From Hybos culiciformis (lineage: Eukaryota > Arthropoda > Insecta > Diptera > Hybotidae), in assembly GCA_964007475.1 (NCBI GenBank), contig OZ023273.1:2899038-2963037 (forward strand): DNA of 64,000 nt. The letters run 5' to 3'. Under the pieces are notes generated by a model. That model was not told where the DNA came from. It did no database searches and saw only the letters and a program-made list of their open reading frames with translations. The position numbers and the translations under genes were made by a program. This document shows positions 10,901 through 24,250 of the stretch, in pieces. Within the stretch, counting starts at the first letter, position 1. Every line of letters starts with the position of its first letter.

Positions 10901-13900
10901 ATGTCATACAAAAAAAAATTTTTTTTTATTATTTTCAATTCATTTTCCAAAATGAATAATTATGTTTTAAGGCTTACTTTTTGGGTTAGATGCAAAAGCT
11001 TATAAAAGATATTTTTTTTTTAAGTTCATCTGTAGAGTCTAATGGTCATCTGCAAGAACTGCTCGCGCAAGTCATTGATTGCAATTTTGTAGAAAAATAG
11101 TTCTTGAACATTTTTAATTTTATACGTCAGTTCAAGTGTTTTCCATAAAAAGGCGTCTTTGATAAAATAGGGGAGTTTGTAAAGCTCCCCCTATTCTTAA
11201 TGGCAAATAATACAATTAATCTGAATTTATTTTTGATGCGATCAATAATAATTTTTTTAATGATTTTTTTGAAGAAATTATATAAATTTTATATTTTCTT
11301 CAGATAACCACTATTATTCAATCAAATATTGGTTTGTTAACTTAAGGCTTAAGATAATAATCTCTCTTTTTAAAAAAGAAAATTATTAAAAAAAATCTTC
11401 AAATTCAATTTTTGTAAGTTTTAGGCGAGCTTATAATTTAAATTTTTCAATATCCACTTGTTTATATATTGTGAATAATTTTAATTGAGTACATATTTAA
11501 TTTTTACTTTGTGGTTAATTAAAATTCTGTCTACTTTAATGTTGTGTCCTAAATATTATTAGCTGTTATTCTTCAATTTCAAGTTCAACATAACGAAATA
11601 AGATGTACAACAGCTCAACAGCGCACATAGAAATATAAAATCAATATCTTAGTTTATATAAAATAAATTAAGAATTTGTACATTTTCAAATTAAGAATTT
11701 GTAGAATTTTAAGTTTTAAATTATAAATTCTACCGCAAATATTTAATAAATAATAAATCTAATTAATTTCAACATAACACATTAATGCAAAAAAAAAATT
11801 CTTACAGTATTATAAGATCAATGTGGTCAAGTTTAAATTATGTATATTAAATATAGACAAAATATAGTTATTATAAACATGTAAATTTCGTAATATGTTT
11901 AGATGACTGGAAAAAATCATTCAATTTGTAAATATTTAGTCTAGTTCAATAAAATTTTAATTTATTATATTTACGTGGGAAATTTTCATTGACGATTCTT
12001 CAAATTTTGTGGTTATATAATTTATGTTCTCTCTAATGAGAAATTAATTTTTTTCCTTCTAATAATTATTTTTTATACATACAATGTAATAAGACATAAT
12101 ATAATAATTATATATTCGAATTTATAATTTTAATATTTAATTTTGGTTTTTCACAATGTATAATGGCGCGTCAGCAGCTGTCAAAAATATAATAATTTTT
12201 ATTTGTTATAACTCCTACCTTTTTAAAGTAAATTTAATTTCTTTGAAGTGTATATAATTTTAATTTTATTCAGAATGGAAATTTTTTAAGATTTTAGTGG
12301 AAATCTTTTAAATTGTTTTAAGGAGAATAATTAAAAAAGTTGAAATATAAATAAAACGTCAGAAGAACTTTTATTAACAACAGAACTGTATGAACCTCTG
12401 CAAAATGAAGCTCATTTTTTTAATTCATGATTTTATAGTTCACTTTAAATCATTGAAAATTTTATTTTTTTTCTCTTTAAATAAAAAAAATAGAAAAATT
12501 AATAATAACAAATTAAGTAAATATTTCAAAACGGCATCGGAATCGTTATAAAAAATTCCAAAAACTCATAAAATAAAGACAATGAAAATTCGGGTTTTGA
12601 AATTTTTAGATGCGTGTACTTCAAATTTAAAGCTTTATTACTTTATTATCCTTGCAAAAAAAAAAAAAATAAAATAAAAATATTGATTTAAAAAAAATTG
12701 TAATAAAAATATTTATGTACCAGAAAATTTTTGTAAGAAAAATTATTATAAGAAAAAAAATTTTATGGGAAAATCTCTGTTTTAAATTTTACATCCTTTT
12801 TGGTTGTATAAAAATAAAATTATGATAGAATTTTAAGACTGTTATCAATTCATTAAAATATTGATTAATAAAAATTTTTAAGTATTTTATTTTTTTTTTT
12901 TTGGCGCCGCGCCGCACATTAATATCTTATTTCCTTCACTTTGTTTTAGCCGCATAACCGATTAAAAATTAATGATCAAAACAAAAAAAAAAATACAATT
13001 AATTTACTATATTCATTAAATATTTAAATATGCGCTTTGTTATATATTTAAAAATCGTTGTCTTGAAAATTTTTTTCAAATAAATAATAATTATTACTTT
13101 TACTTTCAATATTTTTTTACAATAAATATTATACTTAAATTTTATATATTAATTTATTATTTAAGAATAAATAATATTGATTGTTGACTGATTTAATTTA
13201 TTCAATTAAGATATAAAATTCTGTCGAACCCCCATTGACATTGTATTTTATTTTTTATTTTTCATATTTTATTATACTTCCTTCTATATTATAATATAAT
13301 GTATAGTATACATAATATAATTAAATATAATAAATATATATGTATATAGTGTTTTATATAAAAATATGAAAGTATAATATTAAATTCAATGTAAATGCAT
13401 ATATATTTTATTATAATTTTATTTTATTGATAAATTCAAATTGTATAATATCTATCTGATTTATTATTATCGGTCTAGTACAATAATCTTCAATTTTTTT
13501 TTTATTTTTAATTAAGGATATAGCCATAAATGCGTATAATAAATAAATTTTCCATTCTCAAACGACGCGACGTAATTTTCAGAACATATGAAACATAAAA
13601 TATGTATGTATATCTAATAAAACTATATCTTTGATAAAGATAAAAGAATAACCCATAGAAACTGTGAAACTGAAATTATAAAAAAACGGAAAATTCAAAA
13701 AGGGGATTTTAATTTAAAGAATATTATTTGAATAAAATTTGATTATTTAATATGTGATTTGAATTCTGGAATTGCGTTATACTTCAGTCACACTTTGATA
13801 ATTTTCGTCAATCAAAATTTTTTAATATAAAAAAAGCACTTCAGTGGAATTGATTTTCATTATAAAACACTTGAATTTGAAATAAGAAACTTTAAAAAAA

Positions 13901-16900
13901 TTATTAAATAGTTTTTAAATCCATATTCCGTGCAGTGAAAAAAGTTGATTTTGTTAAAATTCTCATGAAAATAGATTAAATTACATTTAACATTTCAATA
14001 ATAGCTATAAATTAAATTATTATGTACTCCTATATTTTGATTATAATTTAAATAATACGAAAATATAAAAACAGATTTTTTTTCTTAACTAAGATATAAT
14101 CCTGTAATTTAAGTTGCAATATAATTTCCATAACTTCTTTATTTTGAATCATGAATTTTAAGTGTTATGTCTTCAAACTTTATTTTGAATTGCCACAATT
14201 TTATGAAGATATAACATTTTGATATTTTGGCGAATAAAAATTATAAATTATGTTTTCTTTTAAATAAAATAATGTTACTAACACTTAATCTTTGTGAACT
14301 AATGAAACAACTTTCCCTGATTTTCATAGCCAATAAATCAGTCGAGCAAACATTTTTAACATAAACAAACAAAAAAATTAATTAATTATTAAATTTTTTC
14401 ATTTCAACATAAGTATAGTATTGAATTTCAAATAACAATCATTAATTTTTATCAAGAATGGTATAACAAAATCACAGTACATGAAATTACACAAAATACT
14501 ATATACAAGTTAAAATATTTATACAACATTGCGTCTACCTCATAATTAAGTCAATTATTCTATTAAGTGGAAAATTCTAATTATGCGTGAAACATTAAAT
14601 AATCTCGTGATGATGATGGGGAGAATTTTTATTTCATTGTAAAATGTAAAAAAAATATATATATATTCTTGACAAAAAAAATATATTTTTTTGTTTTTTC
14701 TAAAATTTTAATATTTATAAGAATATTCATACAGAATATTAAAGAGATAGATAGAATCTGACATAGAATAGCATATGTATGTAATTTAATTTTTTGTCAT
14801 AAGATTAGGAAGTTTTAACTATAAAATTAAATTCTTAATAAATCTGTAGTTGACATCTGTAGTTGTTTTTTTATATATTTTTTTTAAATTTTACTTGGAA
14901 TAATTTAAATTTTATTATGATTTCAGTATATGAATCTGGTTTAGTTCCAAAATCATGGTAAATAATGTTTTCACTGCGGGTAAAATCATAAAATCATAAA
15001 ATAAAATTCAAAACCATATAGTTTTAATTTTTTATTATTTTTGTTAATTGTCAAAAATTTATCATAAATAATTTAGTTTCAAATTTTATTTTATTGCGAT
15101 CTTATTGCTTAAACAGCAGTGATTTGAATTTAAAATTTATAAAATTGGCTAAAACGACAGACGACACATAATATATTTTTCATGTCGTATTTAAAATTAA
15201 CTATTTTCAGCTAAAACTTTGTTCTGGCAGCATAGAAATATCAAAATTCTCATCCTGGCTCTAACTAATATATATGAATCAGGACAATCCCGACTTTTGT
15301 GGGAGTTTTATCGCAGACAACTATATATTTTGATAATATTCATATGAAATTAAATATACTATAAAAGCTGTTATCTATATTCTATCTAGACAGTTGATAA
15401 CAATTATAAAACTTTTTTCAAAGACACGTAAATTTTATAAAGTGTTAAATCGAAAATATCAATATTTTGTTAAAAATATTTTTTTTATTTTTTTTTGGTC
15501 GATTGTACGTGCTCACAATTTTTGATGACAACAACCAAAATATGGATAAAATTTTAAATCAACTTAAATTTATTAAAATAAAAAATATATATATATACAT
15601 GAAATTTAAGATTTTTATGATCTGTTTTACATTTTTAATGAAAAATCAATGAAATATGAAAAAGAAAACAAAAAAATTGAAAAAACTTTTTTTAAACTTG
15701 AGACAGCTGCATTGTTGGAAATGTTTGCCAAAAAAGAATATATTTATATATCTCGTTTCTATATATATTTATATTTATCAAGAGAGCATATTTTTCAATA
15801 ACAGAAAATTGAAATCTGGGCAAAAACATATTATTTCAATTTTATATACCTAAAAAAAAAAAAATTTTATCTGAAATAAAAAAAATTCTTTAAAAATTCA
15901 TATCAAAATTTTATGGATTTAAAAATTTTATCGAAAATATATTATTTTCCTGTTTTTTCTTCTTTTTTTTTATGTTGTGCCCATATAAAACAATAAAGTT
16001 TTCAATGTCAAGTCCAATAGAAAAATAATATGTTTTATCTTATTTTTTCTTTATTACAAAAAAATTTATCTATTTTATATTTTTTATTTTTTATTTTACA
16101 AAACATTTAAGCAGAATTATTATTATTTTTTTGTTAGATAAAAAGAGGCTCTGTGGATAATGTTATCAGATACAATATCTTATTGGGCCAAACGCTTCGT
16201 TTAAGATTTTTAACTTTTTCAGAGAGTACTCAAGTGAACACTTGAGAATATCCCCATGTCAGATTGTTAATAAAAATTTATTTTTAAGCATAATTCTCGT
16301 TTTGGTTTGGTTCCATTTTGGGTAGTTGGCGAGTTTTCGACGTTCAAACGAACTATTTATTCATCAATTTATATGCAATTATATACAAAAATACAGAACA
16401 TTAACTTAAGGTGATTTAATGATTTTAAAGAATTGAAGAATTAAAGTACTTTAGTTTTAAAATTCCTTGTTCACAATCATTCATTAATTAAAAGCATTTT
16501 AGTGGCGGACGGACATACGAACCTACATTTAATGAAAACATATGGTCCGTTTTGTCATTTTTGATGGAAAACGGGCTAAAAAGTTAAAGCAGTTAAATTC
16601 AAAACTAAAAAAAACCCGAAAGTTGAATTATTATATTTAAAAAATATTTGGTATGAGCTTAGTTAAGAGCGCTATAAGTATCACTTTCAAGTTAAGTGCA
16701 TTTTAAGTTTAAATTATGAACAATATACGAAAAATTAATTCTAAGAACTTTTACATCTTGCTTCAAAACTAATTTAATGTCACATTCCAAATAATTTTCT
16801 ATTTACTCGAAATTTGAGAAGAAAAAAAAAGTATTTTCTTTTCTTTTTTTTCTTTTTTCCTTCATATGAAGCATTCAACCGAACTTTGTTTGTTATAAAA

Positions 16901-17361
16901 TATCAAAAATTGGGAATAAAAGATTTTATATTTTATTTGAAAAAAAAAGAAGAAATATACGAAAGAAGAGAAAGGAAACTAATATTAGTGTCCAAAATAA
17001 ATATTCGTTAAAGTTTTCATATAGTTTTTTGCTTTTATCCATCATGTATAGTATATATAATTATGTATATAGATATGGAGTGAAAAATATACAGAAACCC
17101 ACATTTATGTACATCTTTGTACTATAATTTTGTACAAACATTTCTATATATATTTTCAATATAAATTTCTATAAATGAAAAATAAGAACTTTAGTCGAGA
17201 CAATTAAATAATTTTGTGTCATTTTTGTTTTTTTTTTTTTGGAAATGGACAAAAAATAAACTCAAAGCTTTTAGCTAGTAATAATATAAAAAAAAATTAA
17301 GGAAGTCATTACAAAATAATTTGAATGGTTTACTTTATACTTTATATTTTGTTTAATTTAA
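7905..17361. other. Long AT-rich stretch without a supported gene
   Basis: This is about 9.5 kb of AT-rich sequence. Visible items are a 25-base poly-T run at 8055-8079, a small GC-rich patch GGCGCCGCGCCGCAC at 12903-12917, a more balanced stretch around 10391-10495, and a G/C hairpin at 11167-11196. Open frames at 15467-15652, 15656-15853 and 16814-17011 are Lys/Ile/Phe-rich, lack domains and fit chance expectation. No gene is called. Confidence 0.45.
11167..11196. repeat. Short G/C hairpin in AT-rich DNA
   Basis: AATAGGGGAG is followed by a loop of about 9 nt and then CTCCCCCTATT, an almost perfect inverted repeat with one bulged base. It may be a relic of a transposon end or simply a chance hairpin. 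Confidence 0.4.
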
Positions 17362-17552
17362 GTAATATCACAGAGAAATAAGGTGTACACAGAGTGAACA
17401 ATTTCATACAAATTTTTTTTTGGAATGAAAAATAACAGCTATCTTCCAGCTCCATTTGACAGCATTTGTAAAAATGTGCGTGAATTGAAGTGTAAAATCT
17501 ATGAAATACTATGAAATGGAGCTAAACCCCATATCATCCTCTGTGGTGATAT
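17362..17552. mobile_element. MITE, CACAGAG family, copy 1
   Basis: The element spans 17369-17545 (177 bp). It begins CACAGAG and ends CTCTGTG, flanked by a near-perfect 7-bp repeat (GTAATAT at 17362-17368, GTGATAT at 17546-17552). Inside are inverted segments with AGCTCCATTT on the left and AAATGGAGCT on the right. The stretch GAAAAATAACAGCT and the AGCTCCATTTGA block also occur in the copy at 55934-56148, which proves a repeat family. It has no coding capacity. The 7-bp duplication and CA..G ends would fit ProtoP/hoppel-type P-superfamily elements better than typical 8-bp hAT elements. That assignment is inference. Confidence 0.85.
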
Positions 17553-20500
17553 TTAGAATTTTTTAGAAGCTTTTATGCCCACAATGTTTTTGAATGGAAT
17601 TTTTAAGTTTTATACACCTAACATTCAAGTCTCACCGTATGAGAATTTTTTTTCTTTTAACTTAAATTAACCATTTCTTGTAAATCAAATTCAACGTTCA
17701 CTTTCAAAATTTCCAATTCATGGCGGAAAAACTTAACAATTGTATATGAAACACGTGAATATAATTTTGTTCTTAGATAAATATATAATTTTTATTTTTA
17801 AAACAAAACAATAATGGATATTATCATAATACGAGTAACTTATTTTTTTTTTTTTTGTATAAACATATCGATTTAAGTTAATGAAAATGTTCGTTCAAAT
17901 GGATATAATGGTATAGGCAAGAATAATATTATTTTTATGCATATATTTTCAAAGTGAAGTTCAGCAGAAAAAGCAAACATAATTTCATTATCACGAATAA
18001 CGATAAACATTAAGATAAAAAAAGTCATATACAATACATAGTAACAAAATTAGTTTAGAAAAATAGTTGGGTATAGATAGTACAGTATGTAACAATCAAA
18101 ATAACATTAAATGACAATGTGGTTCTGAAGGTTATGTAAATTTGAAAGTTAGAAAAAGTAAAGTATTAATATTGTTTACCAAAAAGAAGCTTGGTCATTT
18201 GAAGTGATGTCGTAAAACTTGAATGTAAATTGGTTCACCACAGTGCCACGGTTAAGTTGCTTATTCTTGTTTTAAGTCAGCATCGGCCTACTACTACTTA
18301 ACATTTTTTTTCTTAAAAGCCTTTAAACTTCGTTAGATATTTGCAACGGTCAATATGATGTGCCACCCACCTAAAATTAAGGAATTTTTTCTCTAAAACA
18401 GTAAGAAAATAATTTCCAGATAAATAAGAAATTAAGATAATTTTTTTTTTGAAATAAAAGGAAAATTAAATGAATAAAAAACAAATTTAGGAAAATTTCA
18501 TTAATTTCTGATTGTTTTTTTTTTTTTTGTAAATAAGCAAAAATTTGATTTTATAAAAATGTATTAAAAAAGCTTTTGTCACACATAATTTTTTGTATTG
18601 TATATAATTTGCTAATTTTGTATTTATATATTTGGAAATAATATTTATTCATGAAAAATATATAGTATAAAAAGGAATATATTGGACTGTGTGTGCAGAT
18701 AAAATTTGTTATCCGAAAATTAAATCTAGGATCTAGGAATATAGAGCGAAAAATTAAGTGGTTCTATAGTTAAATATATATGTTGTTGAAGAAAATAATT
18801 CCCAAAGAACAAATTAAAAATTTTCCATAACCATACGCATTATATTATAAATTTTCAATTTACCAATTGTAAATTTGAACATAAAATTTCTAACCTCAAG
18901 GCATTTTTGTCATTAAAATTTTGTTCATAAACAATTTAATTACCAAGAAAACTAATATAATTCCATTAAAAAAAAGATATCAATTTTTGGGGAAATCTAA
19001 TATAATATTAAATTTATTCAATTTTTTTTTTTTTATTACCATAAATTGATATAATAAAAAATTCAAAAATTTTCTAATGTCGAATTATTCAAGCACGAGG
19101 AAATTCAATTTATATACATGTATCTATGTATTTCTATTTTTTGTGTAACGAAGATGGAGAAAAAAAAAAATTAAAAATATAAAAAAAAATTCAATTAAAA
19201 AACTTAATTTGAAAATTTAACGTTTTAAAAATGTAATTCCATAAACATTAAATCTAAATAACTTTGTCTAAGTATTTTACATATAACATATAGATATACA
19301 TAAATATGTAAAGAATAGAGTACTATTATAAACATATATGTTTTTTTTTTTTCAATTTAAAGATTCTAAATATATGTACTTGTGCATATGCTTGTAATAT
19401 GTATATATTAAAAATAAAAAATTTTATTTTCTCGTTGCATAATATAAAATGTTTCTGAAGGGAACATGCAAATAATATATTTTTAATTATCCTTTTTTTT
19501 TTCTATTCTATTCAAGGACTATATATAATTTTTTTTTATAGACAATTTTATTTTATTAATTGAGTTCATGTAAATGTTGGAAGAAATTATAAAACTGTTA
19601 AATTGTTTAATTATTTTCGTGTCTGATGAGAGGATTTATAATATGTTTATGCCAATATAGACTATATTAAATGGAAAATTTCAATTTGATCTAGTTATTT
19701 TCATTGATGTGTGATAGTGATAATAACCTTGAAGATAAGATATGTTGAGTTTTTAGTAAAGAAAAGTATTAGTTAAAGTCTTCTTTGATTTCAATTTTAA
19801 TTTTTGACTTTAAATAACTAAGAATAAATTTTCTGCTTTTGATACTAGAACTAGACCCTTCACAAATTTCATAATTATCAGTTAATATTTAATTTTAGTT
19901 GCAAGAAAAATTTTCCCACCATGTCATCCTTATAATACTTATTTTATGTAAATATTGAGGCTCACAATACATTCTAACAGTACGCCCGCATAGCTCAATT
20001 AAATCGGAAATTTACAAAAAAGAAATTATGTAGAAAATGTAGAATAGATACTTAAACTTGGCACACTTCAAAACAGGCAAAGGGTTTTCAATCTAAGCAG
20101 ACGAATTAAAATGCCATAATATTTTATTATGTGATAATGTCCTTAAAATTACATTTTCTCATTACAAAAAATTTTTTTGATGCAATTTTACAAAATGCAA
20201 TTTTTTTTAATAATGAATAGAAGAAAATTTCTAGATACCTACAAAGTTATATATTTTTTCTTTAATTAAATGTAGCGGAAATTAAGTTAAAAAAATTAAT
20301 TTGGGAAAAAAACATTATGTATACCTCCAAAACAGCCTAACAACTCTGCCACTCACATAAATAATATATGTACATAATTTATAATATATACTTTTTTAAT
20401 TACAAAATTTTTATTCATTATAGTTTAAGTAAAATTAAAAGAAAAATAATAATTAGTCTAAAAAGCGGAAAATTGCAAGGATATTTATTTTTCTATTCAA

Positions 20501-23500
20501 TTTAATGCCTGGTAATTTAATTAGAACTTATAGTGTTAATGATATGAATGTTAATCCTTGTAAATAACAAATTTTTAAAATTATTTCAAGGTTCTTAAAT
20601 AAATTGTACTTAATAAAATAAAGATGCACGGCGAAAATGTTTTAATCTTAAAACTAGAAGATCGAGAGTATATTGATACTGAAATAGTGTGCTGGGCTCT
20701 TGGTTATTAAAATGTCCCTTCAATTAATACTATTATTAATGATTATATGAGGAAATGTGTGTTGTTTTAATGTCGTTGAAATTATCAGGATAAAAATATT
20801 TGTATTATAATATACTTATGAAGTTATAGATTCCTTCCACCCGATTATATAAATTCTGTTTAAGTGATAGGAAATAGGGATAGGTTTTCTCAATGTTATT
20901 TCAAGATACTAGTATCTTTGTGGCAAAATTTTGTCAGTTCTCTTCTTCGTTAATATACAAAATCTTTGATGGAAAGAAATTTAGAGCAAATATTAATTGA
21001 GCAGATAAAAATTATTTTATTTTATATACATATATTTTATTAATTTCAAAAATCTCTTTGAACAGAATTTATATTCATAATACATTTTTATACAACATAA
21101 TTATGTATTTCATTTTAAATATATACAAAAAACAAAAAAAAAATAAATTGTTCTAGACACGTTCTGCTTTTTTCATAATAATAATGACAAAAAAAAAAAA
21201 ATCACAAAATTAGTATAGTTGTAGACATTATTTTATTTATTTATTTTTTATTTCGAATTCTGTTGTTTTATATATTAAAGAATTTTCTTTTTTTCCTCTT
21301 TTTCTATATAAGTATATAATTTTCAAGTTCAAAAGCACATTGTCTTTTGGTTATTTTATTGTGATAGCATAAAAAAATAAAATTCTTTTTATTTTCATTA
21401 ATAAGTGAAAAAAAAAAAAAAAAAGTTAGTTGGTGTTAAAATTAATTGGGGCACATTGAAGAGTTTTATTTTTATGATAAAAAAAATTGTTCAAAAAACA
21501 TACAGAGAGAGAGGGTTTATTTTATTGACATAATATACTAGTGATTGCATAGTTGTTCCCACTGTTCTATTGTTCAAAAATTCTCGAAATTAATACCATA
21601 AATATGCAGTATATAGCTATAAGTATCATTTCCAAGGATTTGGTTGACTAAAACATTGTTATAGAATTCTTTGCTTTTTTCATGGTGCTGATTGGGGTCT
21701 TAAAATAAACTGGTTCTAAAAGGTGGTTAACTCCAATTTTTGTGTTTTTAGTTCGATTTTCATCAAAAATTAAAAAAACGGACTGTATGTTTTAATTAAA
21801 TTTTCGTCCTCTACTGAAATGCTTATATAACTAATGGTTTTGCTTATTGATATTAATTCTTCGAATGTAAAAATACTCATAATCTCTTTCATTTTCACCT
21901 GCATTTCGAATTTGTGAGTTAGAAGCTCTAATCCAGCAAAGGGTCTAAATATTTTTCATATAAAACTTATTTAATTTAAAATTCTTTGAAAGTTTTAATG
22001 ATTTTGATGCAAATTAGTATGTTGAGTAAATGTCGATTGAACCCCTCGATTGTTTCTAATGACTGAGACTTGAGGTTACGATTTCGATTAAAATTGTTAT
22101 ATTTGTCAATGGTATTATATAATGAATAGATGTAATAGGAATATCATATTGAAGGAATCCTAAAAAATATAGTCCCTGGTTGCCATCAAGATATCTTAAA
22201 AGTATAAAGTATCTTAAATTTTAAATATTGGCCCCATACTTCGTCTAAGAGATGCAGTTCTATATATTTTTATTTTTAAATTTAAGTCTAAGCATATCAA
22301 ACTATTCGCTCTGGTCTTATGAAAAAAAAATCCTTATTTTTTGAAAGCTTTTTCTTAAAGTTTATTAAAATTTTGGTAAACAAAAAATCTTCAAAATAAT
22401 CAAAAATAAAAAAAAAATTTTTGAGTTAATCTCACAACAAGGTTACCTTTTAACAGTTTTCTTCTAGAATTTTATTTTGTTTTTATTAAGTATTTTTTTT
22501 TTTCAAATCGGATCAACAAATAGACAAAAGTAAATAAATATAAAATCTCTCTTCTTTTTTGTATGACCTAGAAAGTCGACTGCGGTGCTTTCAATAAATT
22601 TTTAATATAACTGAAGAATAAATCAGGATTCTTTTTTATTTTTTTTTTTGGTTTTTTATCAATTTTCTGATTTTCTTAAAAAAAAAAAAATTTTCCTCTT
22701 GATTCTTTTCAATTTGAAATTCTATTTGTTTTTTTTTTTGTTGTGAATTTTTTTATTTTATCTTAAAAAGAGAAGAGAAAAAAAAACAGGTAGATTTTCC
22801 TTAAAAAAAAAAAAACCAAGAAATTCTTGAAAACAATTTTTTCTATTCTATGCTGTTTTTCACATTTTCCATATAATAAATAAATTCTATTGTACAAAAA
22901 AAAAAAAAAAATATATAAAAATTATAATGAGAAAAAAAAAATTAAAATAAAAATAAATAAGAAATTAAATTTAAATCAGTGGAAAATGTAAAAATGCCTA
23001 TGCAGCAGCAATTAATATTTTCTCTTATTCCTTTTTAATTTTTTTTTGAATGGAATTTTTCAATTTCCTTAGAACAAAAAGAAAATAATTTTTCTTTTCC
23101 GTAAATTTTATGTCAGAAATGAGAAAAAAAAAAAATTAGAAATTACATTGAATTTTTTTTTTGCAAAAATTTTATGGTCCAAATTGATTTTAATATTCTT
23201 TTTGCTCCAAACTATATGAAAATCCTTTTTTGGCGCTTTGATTGTTTTTGCTAAACTTAATATTTTCATATTAAAGACATTGCTGATGGGAAAATACATA
23301 ATATGATAGTATTTAAATTAAAAAATCATGGAACATTAAAAAAATAAAAAACTAATTAAATTTAATAAAGCTAATTGGAGGTTCAAGTTAGATATACATA
23401 TTTCAGTTTGCCTGGACACATAAACAAAACTTGAAAGATTTAAGATATCCTGTCAAAGGATATTCTAACATAGCTTTCTTATTTCTGAATAAATTTTTTT

Positions 23501-24209
23501 TTGTTCTTGTTATTCAGCTCTGGAATACACAATCATTAATTTTTGAACACTAGACTTTATTTTAACTTTGATATAGTTTTTTTTAATGAGGAGTTGAAGT
23601 TGAAATTTCGTTGAAAACTCACAATTCAAGGGCATATTTAAGGACTCTAAGAAATTGGGTGTTGAAAGATTTTTAGCTTATAAAAGCTTCATAATAAATT
23701 GCAGCAAAAAATGGGAGTTTTCTATAGAGAAACTTTCATCCACAGACTAGGCTTGGGTTAGGGGTTTTCAAACCGCTTAAATTAAATCCCACAGGTTTTT
23801 AATTGCGTAAATATGTTTTTGAATCATATAAAAAAATTAATTTTTTTTTTTCCTGCAAAATTTTAAAAATGAATCTTCAACAAATCAATCACTCAAGTTA
23901 AAATAATTCTTAAGGCTTATTATATGAATTTATATAGAATTTAAGAAACAGAAAATATCAATTTGTCGTTTTTTTTTATTTCTTTCTTTCTTATTTTATA
24001 TTAAAAAATAAAAAAATATAAAAAAAAAATTAAATTGAATTTTCGTTAAAAATATCAAGATATTATATTTTTTTATTTTTTTTATGATACATATTGAACA
24101 TTTTATTTTTTTTACCTATTTCATAGAAAAAAAATATAAAAATTTCAAGGTTTGTCATCTGTTTTTGCCTATATAAATATGTAAGTAGGTACATATATTT
24201 TCAATTTTC

Positions 24210-24250
<41 letters not shown>

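Noticed and set aside
18180..18380. Possible exon or hAT end around CAGTGCCACGG
   Set aside because: No open frame with splice sites, and no inverted partner of the CAGTGCC end was found.
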